DNA of 16,044 nucleotides from Pseudoselenomonas ruminantium (GCA_002373045.1 DFHU01000064.1:1-16044); one strand, 5' to 3'; shown: positions 6,233-15,153, counted from the first letter of the stretch. Made by a program: numbers and translations. Notes: generated by a model not told the origin, from the sequence alone.

Positions 6233-6264
6233 ATTATAGTAACATTTGTCCGGCTTAGTGTCAA
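6233..6264 (-). promoter_or_regulatory. Promoter between hemL and the PBECR4-like gene
   Basis: The minus strand shows TTGACA (6259-6264) and TATAAT (6233-6238). Their spacing is 20 bp, longer than optimal; TACTAT at 6236-6241 gives a 17-bp spacer instead. Transcription would start near 6228. Confidence 0.5.
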
Positions 6265-6290
6265 TAATTTAATCCTAATCCCAAAAACAA

Positions 6291-7604
6291 TTACATTGCT
6301 GCCACTTTAGCAAAGGCAACTTCTGCCGCCGCAATGGTTCTATCGATATCCTCGTCCGTATGGGCGCCGCTCATAAAAAGGGTTTCAAACTGGGACGGGG
6401 CAAGGTAGATGCCCTGTTCGAGCATGGCCTTGAACCAGACCTTGAATTTTTCCTGGTCGGCATTGCAGGAGTCCTCGTAGTTCAGTACATCCTTTTCGCT
6501 GAAGAAGATGCCGAACATGGATCCGGCCTGATGCGCCTGAATGGCAACGCCTGCGGCTTCGGCTTTTTCCTGCCAGCCGAGGAGGAGTTTCTTGGTCTTT
6601 AAGGTCAGTTCCCGGCTGTAATCGGCCTTGCCGTCTTCCGGTTCGGCGGTGATAATCCTAAGCGTTGCCAGACCTGCGGTCATGGCCAGCGGATTGCCGG
6701 AGAGCGTGCCTGCCTGATACACAGGGCCGGCAGGTGAAACCTTCGCCATAATGTCCTTACGTCCGCCGTAAGCCGCTACGGGCAGGCCGCCGCCGATGAT
6801 TTTGCCCAGGCAGGTCAAATCCGGCGTGATGCCATAGGCCGCCTGTGCGCCGCCCAAGGAGGCACGGAAACCGCACATAACTTCATCAAAAATCAGCAGA
6901 GCATCATGTTTTTCCGTGAGGTCGCGGAGTTTGCGCAAATATCCCTGCTGCGGCAGAACAAGGCCCATATTGCCTGCTACCGGCTCCACGATAACGGCGG
7001 CTACTTCGTCACCGACTTCGTCCATCACTTTCGTAATGGCTTCTTCATCATTATAGGGTACAGAAATCGTATCCTGTGCCGTGCCTTTCGTTACGCCCGG
7101 AGAGCTCGGCACGCCGAAGGTCGCCATGCCGGAACCGGCGTTGACGAGCAGGCTGTCGCTATGGCCATGGTAACAGCCAATGAATTTGACAATCTTTTCC
7201 CGGCCCGTATAGCCGCGTGCCAGGCGCAGAGCGCTCATAGTTGCTTCTGTGCCAGAGTTGACCATGCGGATGGTTTCGATGGACGGATAAACCTCCATCA
7301 CGAGTTTGGCCAGTTCCGACTCTATGCAGGTCGGTGCGCCATAGCTTGTGCCACGAGTGGCAGCTTCCTGCAGGGCTTTTACGACTTTCGGATGGGCATG
7401 GCCCACGACCATTGGCCCCCAGGAGCCAACATAGTCGATGTATTCATTGCCGTCGATATCGTAAATCTTATCGCCTAACGCATGGTCGATAAACGGCGGA
7501 TTGCAGTCCACACTCTTATAGGAACGCACGGGGCTGTTGACGCCGCCGGGCATGAGTTCTTTGGCTTCAGCAAAAGCAGCAGCAGATTTGGTGAGATTAA
7601 GCAT
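6291..7604 (-). CDS. hemL: Glutamate-1-semialdehyde 2,1-aminomutase
   Basis: HemL is the PLP enzyme that turns glutamate-1-semialdehyde, the product of HemA, into 5-aminolevulinate, the first committed tetrapyrrole precursor. The 437-residue length is normal. Visible motifs are MPGGVNSPVRSY (18-29), NSGTEATMSALRLAR (116-130), YHGHSDSLL (145-153), FDEVMCGFR (239-247) and the PLP lysine K268 in LGKIIGGGLPVAAYGG. ATG 7604 is preferred over ATG 7610 because GGAGG lies six bases before the former and directly abuts the latter. The start overlaps the hemB stop by 8 bp (ATGCTTAA), which suggests coupled translation. It is the last gene of the operon. A diverged copy of its 3' end survives at 118-203. 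Confidence 0.97.
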   Translation of the reverse strand: MLNLTKSAAAFAEAKELMPGGVNSPVRSYKSVDCNPPFIDHALGDKIYDIDGNEYIDYVGSWGPMVVGHAHPKVVKALQEAATRGTSYGAPTCIESELAKLVMEVYPSIETIRMVNSGTEATMSALRLARGYTGREKIVKFIGCYHGHSDSLLVNAGSGMATFGVPSSPGVTKGTAQDTISVPYNDEEAITKVMDEVGDEVAAVIVEPVAGNMGLVLPQQGYLRKLRDLTEKHDALLIFDEVMCGFRASLGGAQAAYGITPDLTCLGKIIGGGLPVAAYGGRKDIMAKVSPAGPVYQAGTLSGNPLAMTAGLATLRIITAEPEDGKADYSRELTLKTKKLLLGWQEKAEAAGVAIQAHQAGSMFGIFFSEKDVLNYEDSCNADQEKFKVWFKAMLEQGIYLAPSQFETLFMSGAHTDEDIDRTIAAAEVAFAKVAAM

Positions 7605-8583
7605 TTGCATCCTCCTTCAGCCAGCGGGCCACGTCCATAGCATGGTAGGTGATGATGATATCGGCACCGGCACGTTTCATGGAAAGCAAGGTTTCCATGA
7701 CAATGCGCTTTTCGTCAATCCAGCCATTCTTGGCCGCAGCCTTGACCATGGCATATTCGCCGCTGACGTTATAAACAGCCACCGGATGATGGATATGGTC
7801 GCGCACCTGACGCACGATATCGAGGTAAGCCAGCGCCGGTTTTACCATGATGATGTCAGCGCCTTCGGCAATATCGAGGTCAACTTCCTTGATGGCTTCA
7901 TGGGCATTGGCCGGGTCCATCTGATACTGACGGCGGTCACCAAAAGCCGGCGCACTGTCGGCAGCATCACGGAAGGGGCCGTAGTAGCCCGAAGCATATT
8001 TGACCGCATAGCTCATGATGGAGACATTCTGGAAGCCGTTTTCGTCCAAAGCTTCGCGGATAGCCGCCACACGGCCGTCCATCATATCGGAGGGCGCGAT
8101 GATATCCACACCGCACTGTGCCTGCGAAACAGCAACTTTCTGCAGGAGTTTCAAGGTCTTGTCATTATCCACATAATGACCTTCGAGGTGGCCGCAGTGG
8201 CCGTGGTCGGTGTATTCGCACATGCAGACATCACCGACAATCATGAGTTCGGGAATTTCTGCCTTAATCGCCTTGATGGCCCGCTGGACAGGGCTTGTCA
8301 TATCCCAGGCGCTGGAGCCGTCTGCATCCTTGTATTCGGGAATGCCGAAGACTTCCACGGACGGAATGCCCAGTTCCCAGCATTCTTTCGCCGTCTTGAC
8401 CGCTTCATCCACAGACAGATGGTAGCAGCCCGGCATGGAGGGAATTTCCTCGCGGACGTTTTCGCCCGGCACGACAAACAGCGGATAGACAAAGTCCTTC
8501 ACCGACAGGCTGGTTTCGCGAACCATTGCCCGCATAGCGGGGCTGATGCGCATACGGCGCGGACGGAGTTTCTGTTCATACAT
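7597..8583 (-). CDS. hemB: Delta-aminolevulinic acid dehydratase (porphobilinogen synthase)
   Basis: HemB condenses two 5-aminolevulinates into porphobilinogen in the cytosol. The 328 residues carry the expected features: RPRRMR near the start, metal-binding cysteines C120, C122 and C130 in DVCMCEYTDHGHCG (zinc-dependent type), and the two active-site lysines K195 (SYAVKYASGYYGPFRDA) and K248 (IIMVKPALAYLD). The N-terminus is complete. AGGAG lies about ten bases before ATG 8583, beside the cobA/hemD stop; 16 bp separate the two genes. The order hemB-hemL gives adjacent genes for making and using aminolevulinate. Confidence 0.98.
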   Translation of the reverse strand: MYEQKLRPRRMRISPAMRAMVRETSLSVKDFVYPLFVVPGENVREEIPSMPGCYHLSVDEAVKTAKECWELGIPSVEVFGIPEYKDADGSSAWDMTSPVQRAIKAIKAEIPELMIVGDVCMCEYTDHGHCGHLEGHYVDNDKTLKLLQKVAVSQAQCGVDIIAPSDMMDGRVAAIREALDENGFQNVSIMSYAVKYASGYYGPFRDAADSAPAFGDRRQYQMDPANAHEAIKEVDLDIAEGADIIMVKPALAYLDIVRQVRDHIHHPVAVYNVSGEYAMVKAAAKNGWIDEKRIVMETLLSMKRAGADIIITYHAMDVARWLKEDANA

Positions 8584-8599
8584 GATATAACATCTCCTA

Positions 8600-10108
8600 T
8601 TATTTGCAAATGGCCTCTACAAGACCATCAATGGTATATTCTTTGGCTATAATATCCGGCTCAATGCCTAAGGATTTGGCGGTATCCGCCGTAACGGGGC
8701 CGATGCAGGCTGTCTTTACCTCTTTCAGCACATCTGCCGAGCCGATGATGTTGACGAGATTTTTAACCGTGGACGAGCTGGTGAAGGTCACCATATCAAT
8801 GCGGCCTTCTTTGAGTTCTGCAACCAAAGCCTCGCCATCCACCTGACCGCAAACCGTACGATATGCAGGTGCGACTTCAACTTCCGCGCCCATTTCACGC
8901 AAGGTATCCGGCAGGACTTCCCGTGCTTCTTCGGCACGCGGAATCAGGATTTTGGCATGCGGCGGCAATTTTCCCTTCAGCGCTTCTACCACGCCTTCGG
9001 CGCGATATTCCTGCGGGATTACGTCAGCCACAAGGCCATACTGCTTGAGTTTCTCTGCCGTTGCCGAACCGATAGCGGCAATCTTGGCATAACCTAATGC
9101 GCGGGCATCCTTGCCTGCTTTGAACAGGCGGGCAAAGAAACGGCCTACACCATTAGCGCTCGTGAAAATCAACCAGTGATAATCCGCCACATGGTCAATG
9201 GCCTTATCGAGAGCCGCATAATTATCAGCGGGGTCGGCCATGGAAATTGCCGGTGCCTCAATAACTTCTGCCCCTAAATTTTCTAGTTTTGCTGTCAGCT
9301 TGGATGCCTGACTGCGTGCCCGCGTTACGAGAATCCGCTTGCCAAACAGAGGACGCTGGGAAAGGTTATCAAACCATTGCAGGCTGTCCCGCAGGTTCAC
9401 CACTTCGCCCACGATAAAGATAGCCGGCGGCTTGATGCCGTTTTTCGCCACGTCTTCAGCGGCCTTGCCCACGGTGGTAATCAGCGTGCGCTGTTCCGGC
9501 TTGGTGCCCCAGCGGATAACGGCAGCCGGCGTATCGGCACTGCGGCCATTTTCGATTAATTTGCCCGTGATATGGGGAAGATTCGCTACACCCATCAGGA
9601 ACACGAGCGTATCCACGCCCGTAGCCAGATGTTCCCAGCGCATATTGCTCTTGCCCTTGGTGGGGTCTTCGTGCCCCGTCACCACGGCAAAGGAAGTGGC
9701 TACCGCCCGATGGGTCACGGGGATCCCCGCATAGGCCGGCACGGAAATCGCCGAAGTGATGCCCGGCACGATTTCAAAGGGCAGGTTGTTTTCCCGCAGG
9801 AGCAGACCTTCCTCGCCGCCCCGTCCGAAAACAAAGGGGTCACCGCCTTTCAGGCGCACGACGCATTTGCCTTCTTTGGCCTTGTCCACCAAGAGCTGGT
9901 TGATGTCCTCCTGCTTCATGGTATGGTTACTCGATGCCTTGCCCACATAGATATATTCGGCATCCTCCGGCGCCCAGCGCAAAATTCGGTCATCGGCCAG
10001 ACGGTCATAGACCACAACATCGGCCATCTTGAGGCAATCCACTGCCTTTATGCTGATAAGCCGGTAATCTCCGGGGCCTGCACCTACTAAATAAACCATT
10101 CCTGCCAT
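8600..10108 (-). CDS. cobA-hemD: Fused uroporphyrinogen-III C-methyltransferase / uroporphyrinogen-III synthase
   Basis: This is one 502-residue polypeptide with two consecutive activities. Residues about 1-245 are the SAM-dependent CobA/SUMT domain that methylates uroporphyrinogen III to precorrin-2: VYLVGAGPGD (5-14), GGDPFVFGRGGEE (88-100), VPGITSA (114-120), PVTHR (130-134). Residues about 253-502 are HemD, which closes hydroxymethylbilane to uroporphyrinogen III: KRILVTRARSQASKL at the start, FTSANGV and FTSSSTV in the two lobes. The chemical order is HemD then CobA, the reverse of the domain order. Such fusions are common in Firmicutes. AAAGGGATG precedes ATG 10108; hemC ends 20 bp upstream. 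The fusion commits the pathway towards sirohaem/cobalamin. A diverged piece of a second cobA lies at 204-285. Confidence 0.97.
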   Translation of the reverse strand: MAGMVYLVGAGPGDYRLISIKAVDCLKMADVVVYDRLADDRILRWAPEDAEYIYVGKASSNHTMKQEDINQLLVDKAKEGKCVVRLKGGDPFVFGRGGEEGLLLRENNLPFEIVPGITSAISVPAYAGIPVTHRAVATSFAVVTGHEDPTKGKSNMRWEHLATGVDTLVFLMGVANLPHITGKLIENGRSADTPAAVIRWGTKPEQRTLITTVGKAAEDVAKNGIKPPAIFIVGEVVNLRDSLQWFDNLSQRPLFGKRILVTRARSQASKLTAKLENLGAEVIEAPAISMADPADNYAALDKAIDHVADYHWLIFTSANGVGRFFARLFKAGKDARALGYAKIAAIGSATAEKLKQYGLVADVIPQEYRAEGVVEALKGKLPPHAKILIPRAEEAREVLPDTLREMGAEVEVAPAYRTVCGQVDGEALVAELKEGRIDMVTFTSSSTVKNLVNIIGSADVLKEVKTACIGPVTADTAKSLGIEPDIIAKEYTIDGLVEAICK

Positions 10109-10128
10109 ATCGTCATCCCTTTTCTGTC

Positions 10129-11070
10129 TTATTTATTCTGCAATAAGCCTAATTCTTGTAGAATTTCTTTGCCGCCTGCGGCGAGGAGTTTTTCAGCCAG
10201 TTCAACACCAAGCTTTTCTGCCTCGGCAGCCCTGCCACTGAGTTTATCACGGTAGAGGCGCTGACCGTCCAAGGAAGCGATTACGGCTTCTACCTGAATT
10301 TCACCGTTATCAGCAGGCACGGCGTAAACCCCCACCGGCACCTGACAGCCGCCTTCTACGCGGCCCAAGAAGGCGCGTTCTGCCTTAGCACAATATACGG
10401 TGGCTTCATCATTGAGGAAAGCCAGCATTTCGCGCATATCCGCATCATCCTCGCGGGTTTCGATAGCCAGCGCCCCCTGTCCAACGGCGGGCAGTACCAT
10501 ATCGCGGGGCAGGACCTCTGTGATGCACTCACCAAAGCCCAGGCGTTTCAGCCCGGCTACGGCGAGAATGATGGCGTCATAGTTTTCGCTTTCGAGTTTA
10601 CTAAGGCGCGTATTTACATTGCCCCGCAAATCGCAGATATTGAGATCCGGGCGGGCATGCAAAAGCTGTGCCTTGCGGCGCAGGCTCGAAGTACCTACTT
10701 TTGCGCCACAAGGCAACGCTGCAAATGTCTTAAATTTGGGGCTGACCACGGCATCACCGGGGTCAAAGCGTTTGGTAATCGCAGCAAGCGTCAGCCCTTC
10801 GGGCAGATCTGTCGGCATATCCTTGAGGCTGTGCACCGCCAGGTCAATGCCACCGGAGAGCATATCCATTTCAAGTTCTTTGGTAAAAAGGCCCTTGCCG
10901 CCGATTTTTGCCAAGGGGGCATCGAGAATCTTATCCCCCTTGGTGGTCATGAGTTTGAGTTCAACGTTCAGGCCGGGATATTCTTCCTCCAGACGGCCTT
11001 TTACATATTCTGCCTGCCAGAGAGCAAGCTTACTGCTGCGCGTACCGATAACGATTGTGTCTTTCTTCAC
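10129..11070 (-). CDS. hemC: Porphobilinogen deaminase (hydroxymethylbilane synthase)
   Basis: HemC polymerises four porphobilinogens into hydroxymethylbilane. The 313 residues include IGTRSSKLALWQ (8-19), the substrate-binding HSLKDMP (80-86), GTSSLRRKAQL (126-136), DLRGNVNTRL (147-156) and the dipyrromethane cofactor cysteine C242 in EGGCQVPVGVYA. It starts at GTG 11070, about ten bases after AGGAGAG, within the 3' end of hemA: the two genes overlap by 41 bp in different frames. It directly feeds the HemD domain of the next gene. Confidence 0.97.
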   Translation of the reverse strand: MKKDTIVIGTRSSKLALWQAEYVKGRLEEEYPGLNVELKLMTTKGDKILDAPLAKIGGKGLFTKELEMDMLSGGIDLAVHSLKDMPTDLPEGLTLAAITKRFDPGDAVVSPKFKTFAALPCGAKVGTSSLRRKAQLLHARPDLNICDLRGNVNTRLSKLESENYDAIILAVAGLKRLGFGECITEVLPRDMVLPAVGQGALAIETREDDADMREMLAFLNDEATVYCAKAERAFLGRVEGGCQVPVGVYAVPADNGEIQVEAVIASLDGQRLYRDKLSGRAAEAEKLGVELAEKLLAAGGKEILQELGLLQNK

Positions 11071-12349
11071 TGGTTGCTGTCTCTCCTATCGTATCAAGTT
11101 TGAAAAGCGCCCGCATGGCGTCAATATAGAACTGCTCGTTTTCCGTACCGGCAGCAGAATTCAGCTTCATCATGGGCATGCGCAATATTTTGCGCACAAT
11201 CATGCGGCTCATATGTTCTACCTGCCGCCATTCTTCCTCCGTAAGTTCCGGCAGCTTGGAACTGGCACGCTTGACTTCCCGCTGACGAATGCGCTCACAG
11301 CGGTCAGATAAAAGCGCCATCAATGGACGGAAGGAAAGATATTGGAACTTTTCTTCTATGGAGGCCACTTCTTCCGCCACAATCTTTTCGGCCTGCTTGG
11401 CTTCCTGACGGCGTTCCTCGATATGTTCATCCACCACTTCTTCCAAAGCGTCGATGTTGTAGAGCGTTACGCCCTTGATATCGCCCACTTCGGGGTCAAC
11501 ATCGCGGGGAACGGCAATATCAATCAGGAATAACGGTCTGCCCTTTCGCTTGCTCATAAGCTGGCGGGTTTCCCAGGGCTTGATCACATAATGCGGCGCG
11601 CCCGTGGAGGTCACGATTACATCCACATCCACCGCCCGCTTCATGGCTTCAGCAAAGGGAACCGCCTCACCGCCAAACTGCTCGGCCAAAAGCTGCGCCC
11701 GCTCAATATGGCGGTTGGCCACATAGATTTTCTTGACGCCGCGTGAGATTAAATGCTGCGCCGTAAGTTCGGCCATCTTTCCGGCACCAAAAATCAGGGC
11801 ACCGGCTTCATGCAGTTCTCCCAAAGCTTCACGCGCCAGTTCCACAGCGGCATAACTTACCGACACGGAATTAAACTGAATGCGGGTTTCCGTACGCACC
11901 CGCTTGCCCGTGGCAATCGCCCGATGGAAAAGGGTATTTAAGACCGTACTCGTGGTGCCAGCTTCCCGTCCCATAGCATAGGCTTCCTTGACCTGCGAAA
12001 GAATCTGCCCTTCGCCGAGTACCAGCGAGTCAAGGCTCGATGCCACGCGGAACAGATGGTCAATACATGCTTCATCCGCATAATGATAAAGATATTCGTC
12101 AATATCCTCCTCATTCCCCGTCAGGTCAAAGAGGAACTGTTTCAAGGTGGCTAAATCCCGCTCTGCATCATCCACCACCGCATACATTTCACTGCGGTTG
12201 CAGGTGGAGAGGACAACCGCCTCCAAAATGCCCTCATAGGTTCCCAGATTCGCAAGACCGTTTTTCACCGCCGCCTTTGGGATGGAAAACCTTTCCCGCA
12301 CATCAACAGGTGCTGTCTTGTGATTTAATCCCAGCATTAGTAATTCCAT
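11030..12349 (-). CDS. hemA: Glutamyl-tRNA reductase
   Basis: HemA reduces glutamyl-tRNA(Glu) to glutamate-1-semialdehyde with NADPH, the first step of the C5 route. The 439 residues show GLNHKTAPVDVRER (7-20), the catalytic cysteine C50 in VVLSTCNRSEMYAV, the NADPH-binding ALIFGAGKMAEL (about 183-194), and a helical C-terminal dimerisation domain. HemL in the same operon completes the C5 route, so no glycine-dependent ALA synthase is needed. The start overlaps the sirC-like gene by 47 bp. ATG 12349 lies about 12 bases after GGAGG; a second ATG five codons on is possible. Confidence 0.97.
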   Translation of the reverse strand: MELLMLGLNHKTAPVDVRERFSIPKAAVKNGLANLGTYEGILEAVVLSTCNRSEMYAVVDDAERDLATLKQFLFDLTGNEEDIDEYLYHYADEACIDHLFRVASSLDSLVLGEGQILSQVKEAYAMGREAGTTSTVLNTLFHRAIATGKRVRTETRIQFNSVSVSYAAVELAREALGELHEAGALIFGAGKMAELTAQHLISRGVKKIYVANRHIERAQLLAEQFGGEAVPFAEAMKRAVDVDVIVTSTGAPHYVIKPWETRQLMSKRKGRPLFLIDIAVPRDVDPEVGDIKGVTLYNIDALEEVVDEHIEERRQEAKQAEKIVAEEVASIEEKFQYLSFRPLMALLSDRCERIRQREVKRASSKLPELTEEEWRQVEHMSRMIVRKILRMPMMKLNSAAGTENEQFYIDAMRALFKLDTIGETATSEERHNRYRYAQQ

Positions 12350-12965
12350 TTCTTACTTCTTCCTCCGCCTGGTCTAAATGACCCACTCTCACTAAATCAA
12401 TAATCCCCTGGTTAAGACTCTGCCGCCACAGCCGTTCATGTTCCCGGCTGCCGCCCGACATAGCCTTGATTTCATCCCGTAATACCATTAACCGTTCCAA
12501 AAACTGCCCGAAACTATCCGGGTATTCACGCTCCAGCCGCTCACGCAGGAGCCGAGAAAAGGCAGGACTGCCGCCGCCAGTGGAAACCGTCAGCAAAAAA
12601 TCGCCCCGCTGCACCTTGGAAGGCACGGAAAAATCCGTCTGCTCCGGGTCGGTTGCCGCATTGACCAGAGCTCCAATCTCCTTAGCCTCAGCAATAGCCG
12701 CTGCATTAGCCACCGGATTATCCGCTGCGACAAACACCAACAACGGGCACAGCTCTTTCAGCAGCCCGGCCTTAAACGCCTGCTCTAACCACTTCAGTCT
12801 GCCAGCTTCTGCCAAAGCCCGCAAATCATCCGTCACCATTGGCGCAATCACGGTCACCTGCGCTTCCGCGGCTAAAAGTCCCCGGACTTTCCGATAGGCG
12901 ACCTGCCCGCCGCCCACGACCACACAGCTTTTGCCCGCCAGTTCCAAATTCAGCGGATAAAGCAC
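12303..12965 (-). CDS. sirC: Precorrin-2 dehydrogenase (CysG-N/Met8p type)
   Basis: This 220-residue protein belongs to the family that oxidises precorrin-2 to sirohydrochlorin with NAD, and in some members also chelates iron. Visible are YPLNLELAGKSCVVVGGGQV (3-22, Rossmann turn GGG), VAADNPVAN, LVNAATDPEQTDFSVPSKVQ and the TGGGSPAFSRLLRERLE segment that opens the dimerisation region, followed by a helical C-terminal part. GTG 12965 is chosen because GAAGGTGAT precedes it closely and it opens directly on the conserved YPLNL. The upstream in-frame TTG 13004 has no such support. It is the first gene of the operon and acts after CobA, so the operon encodes glutamyl-tRNA to sirohydrochlorin. The symbol sirC is by function; ylnF/met8 are used elsewhere. 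Confidence 0.9.
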   Translation of the reverse strand: MLYPLNLELAGKSCVVVGGGQVAYRKVRGLLAAEAQVTVIAPMVTDDLRALAEAGRLKWLEQAFKAGLLKELCPLLVFVAADNPVANAAAIAEAKEIGALVNAATDPEQTDFSVPSKVQRGDFLLTVSTGGGSPAFSRLLRERLEREYPDSFGQFLERLMVLRDEIKAMSGGSREHERLWRQSLNQGIIDLVRVGHLDQAEEEVRNGITNAGIKSQDSTC

Positions 12966-13038
12966 CGAATCACCTTCCACTTGTTTTTTGTGAATACCTC
13001 TCAATTACGAATCGGATTCATATTTTTCTACTATTCCT

Positions 13039-13067
13039 ATTATACCTTATCTAATCACGAAAAAAAA
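13039..13067 (-). promoter_or_regulatory. Promoter of the hem/sirC operon
   Basis: A perfect TATAAT lies at 13039-13044 on the minus strand. The -35 region, 17 bp further, falls in the T run of the preceding terminator and is poor (TTTTTT). The leader of about 70 nt to GTG 12965 is too short for a cobalamin riboswitch or T-box, and none is seen. Confidence 0.55.
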
Positions 13068-13097
13068 GCAGAAATCCATAAAATTTAGACTTCTGCC
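13060..13097 (-). terminator. Rho-independent terminator after the response regulator
   Basis: The minus strand has GCAGAAGTC (13088-13096) pairing with GATTTCTGC (13068-13076), nine pairs with one G-U wobble, and eight T residues following. It begins about 25 bp past the stop of the response regulator and separates that unit from the hem operon. Confidence 0.85.
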
Positions 13098-13121
13098 TTT
13101 GGAGTTTTTCACAATAAAAAT

Positions 13122-13793
13122 TTATTCCAGAGATATGATTTTGTTTTTGAGCACATAGACCAAAGCCTGCGTCCTATCTTCAACTTTTAACTTGCGCAGG
13201 ACGCGGGTCATATGGTTCTTGACGGTCTTTTCACTAAGCCCCAGCGCCTTGGCGATATCCTGATTGGAAAATCCCTTGGCTACGCATTCAAGCACGTCCA
13301 TCTCTCGCGAAGTCAGGCGCTCGCCACGGCTTTCATCGAGCATTTCCTTTGCCCTGCTCTCCACATCATCCGTCACCGTAGCGCTGCCAAAGAGCCGCTC
13401 CGCCAGTTCCGGATAAACAAAGGCATCACCGCCATTGACCACATGAATCGCCTTGATGAGCACCGCCGGTTCCACATCTTTTAAAAGATAACCCAATGCT
13501 CCGTTTTTCAGCATTTCCAAAACGTAGTTATCGCTGTCGTGAATCGTCAGCGCAATAACCCGCGTTTCACAATCCGCCTGCTTGAGCTGTTTGACCACTT
13601 CTAAACCGCTAAGCCCCGGCATATTGATATCCAAAAGCAGTACATCTGGCTGCAGCATAAGTGTCCGGGCCACAGCCTCCTGCCCATCCTCGGCCTCACC
13701 GATAACCTCGAAACCATCTTCAAAGTTAAGAACTCTCTTTATCCCCTGTCGTAGAAGCGCATGGTCGTCTGCTATCAAAATTTTTATCGCCAT
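13122..13793 (-). CDS. NarL/FixJ-family response regulator
   Basis: This 223-residue protein has two domains. Receiver, residues 3-120: acidic pocket D9-D10, phospho-acceptor D55 in LLLDINMPGLSG, T83 and K105 in YLLKDV. LuxR-type HTH, about 158-215: LTSREMDVLECVAKGFSNQD and LSEKTVKNHMTRVLRKLKV. It is complete and should bind DNA as a phosphorylated dimer. No histidine kinase lies in the window. ATG 13793 is preferred to ATG 13799 on spacing from AAAGGGGAA. It begins 30 bp after the secretin stop with no terminator between, so it is probably co-transcribed with the pilus/secretion genes and may regulate them. Targets are unknown. Confidence 0.92.
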   Translation of the reverse strand: MAIKILIADDHALLRQGIKRVLNFEDGFEVIGEAEDGQEAVARTLMLQPDVLLLDINMPGLSGLEVVKQLKQADCETRVIALTIHDSDNYVLEMLKNGALGYLLKDVEPAVLIKAIHVVNGGDAFVYPELAERLFGSATVTDDVESRAKEMLDESRGERLTSREMDVLECVAKGFSNQDIAKALGLSEKTVKNHMTRVLRKLKVEDRTQALVYVLKNKIISLE

Positions 13794-13823
13794 AACCATT
13801 TCCCCTTTGTCTAATTTATAACA

Positions 13824-15152
13824 TCATAGCACATGAGCCTTGAGAAAAATCATCACCTCCGACTCCGTATGGCTATGCCGTACACTTTTGAAAAATGCCC
13901 CTAAGATGGGCAAATCGCCTAAAAATGGCACCTTGCTTAAACTATGGGATTCTTCACTGCCAATCAGCCCGCCAATCACCATGGTTTCCCCATCCTGTAG
14001 CCGCACCATCGTATCGGCACTGCGCCGCTGGAAACGATACGCCTTCAAATCCGTCACAAATTCCGGCGTACTGACCTCCGTATGCACCTCTGCGGTAATC
14101 TGCCCTTCGGCGTTTACTCTGGGCGTGCACCGCAAAATAATGCCCGCCTGCCGATACGTCACCGTATTGGTCGTAGAAGTTTCCGTCACCGTCTGCGTGG
14201 GCACCGGCACATCACCACCAATATTGATAACGGCTTCATGCCCCTGAATGGTGGTAATGTTCGGCCGGGCCAAAATCTTGGCCTTGCCATCCGATACCAG
14301 GGCATTCAATTTTGCGCTGAAATAAAATTCAAAAGGCTGCCCCTCAGGGCCGTGGCCAAATTGAATAATCCCCGGTATGGCCTCTGACTTACCGCCATAA
14401 GAACGGCGCACCTCATAATCCACCCGCTCATTTTCCCTGCCTTCGTGGCGGTACGTCTTGCGTCGTTCGGGATACTGGGGTATTTTTGACCATTCCCACT
14501 CCACGCCTAAGTTTTTGGCGGCGTTCTTGGATAAGGCCACCACCTTGGCTTCTATGCTGACCTGCTTAGAGGGAATATCCACCTGCTGCAAAGCCTCCTG
14601 CACCCGCTGCGCCTCAGCATCTGTACCATAAAAAATCACTTTACCGGCAGATTCATCCACCAGCACCCGGGATGGCAGATTCACAGACTCCGATTTTGCC
14701 AGCAATTGTTTTTTTGCAGTTGGTTCCACATTATTACTATCTTTCGTCAACTGGGACTTTTTTCCTGCTTCTCCCAAAGATAAATTTGCAATTTTCGCCA
14801 AATCAGCCGGCCGGGCATACTTTGCCTGATAACTATGTACCCGCCGCAGAGCACTGCTTTTGTCTGGTGCAGTCACCAAGTAGACATTTCCATATCGCTC
14901 CAACAGCAGCCCTTGAGATGCCGACAATAATTCCAGAATTTTCTGCGGCTCCTCCTGCACATTGACCGTCACCGTTCCCCCGATGCCATCGGACAATAAC
15001 AGATTAAAACCGCCCAAACGGGCAACCGACATAAGCACCGCACTTGTCGGTGCATTCTGCACCTGCAGCCGCACAGGAGAAGCACTGACCTGCAGTTCTC
15101 CCCACAAAATCAGAACGACCATCATCAACAGACAAAGAATTCTCTTTCCCAT
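13824..15152 (-). CDS. Compact secretin (PilQ/GspD superfamily)
   Basis: This 442-residue precursor would form an outer-membrane ring for a type IV pilus or type II-like secretion system. Residues 1-26 are a signal peptide (cut near VSA-SPV). Residues about 30-85 form an N0/STN domain, about 95-190 an N1/NolW-like domain interrupted by a Lys/Ser-rich insert. The secretin core follows from about 195, with KILARPNITTIQGHEAVINI and VPFLGDLPILGAFFKS (408-423) as hallmarks. It is much shorter than typical PilQ and lacks AMIN domains. ATG 15152 is chosen: it follows the upstream stop by one base and starts directly at the signal peptide; ATG 15176 is possible. The partner upstream is PilP-like. An outer membrane, hence a diderm, is implied. 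Confidence 0.9.
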   Translation of the reverse strand: MGKRILCLLMMVVLILWGELQVSASPVRLQVQNAPTSAVLMSVARLGGFNLLLSDGIGGTVTVNVQEEPQKILELLSASQGLLLERYGNVYLVTAPDKSSALRRVHSYQAKYARPADLAKIANLSLGEAGKKSQLTKDSNNVEPTAKKQLLAKSESVNLPSRVLVDESAGKVIFYGTDAEAQRVQEALQQVDIPSKQVSIEAKVVALSKNAAKNLGVEWEWSKIPQYPERRKTYRHEGRENERVDYEVRRSYGGKSEAIPGIIQFGHGPEGQPFEFYFSAKLNALVSDGKAKILARPNITTIQGHEAVINIGGDVPVPTQTVTETSTTNTVTYRQAGIILRCTPRVNAEGQITAEVHTEVSTPEFVTDLKAYRFQRRSADTMVRLQDGETMVIGGLIGSEESHSLSKVPFLGDLPILGAFFKSVRHSHTESEVMIFLKAHVL

Positions 15153-15153
15153 C

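Noticed and set aside
6227..6258. AAGCCGGAC / GTTCGGCTT pairing around the -10 region
   Set aside because: The left arm would lie upstream of the predicted start point and the 20+ nt loop and missing T run make it a weak structure.
7537..8652. Plus-strand open frame of 371 codons opposite hemB
   Set aside because: It is the antisense shadow of hemB, whose active-site residues and start are all intact; it has no recognisable domain and no supporting ribosome binding site.
12966..13004. N-terminal extension of the sirC-like gene from TTG
   Set aside because: The extra 13 residues are not part of the family and the GTG at 12965 has a far better ribosome binding site.
12966..13040. Cobalamin riboswitch or T-box ahead of the tetrapyrrole operon
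   Set aside because: The leader is only about 70 nt and lacks the conserved core sequences of either element.
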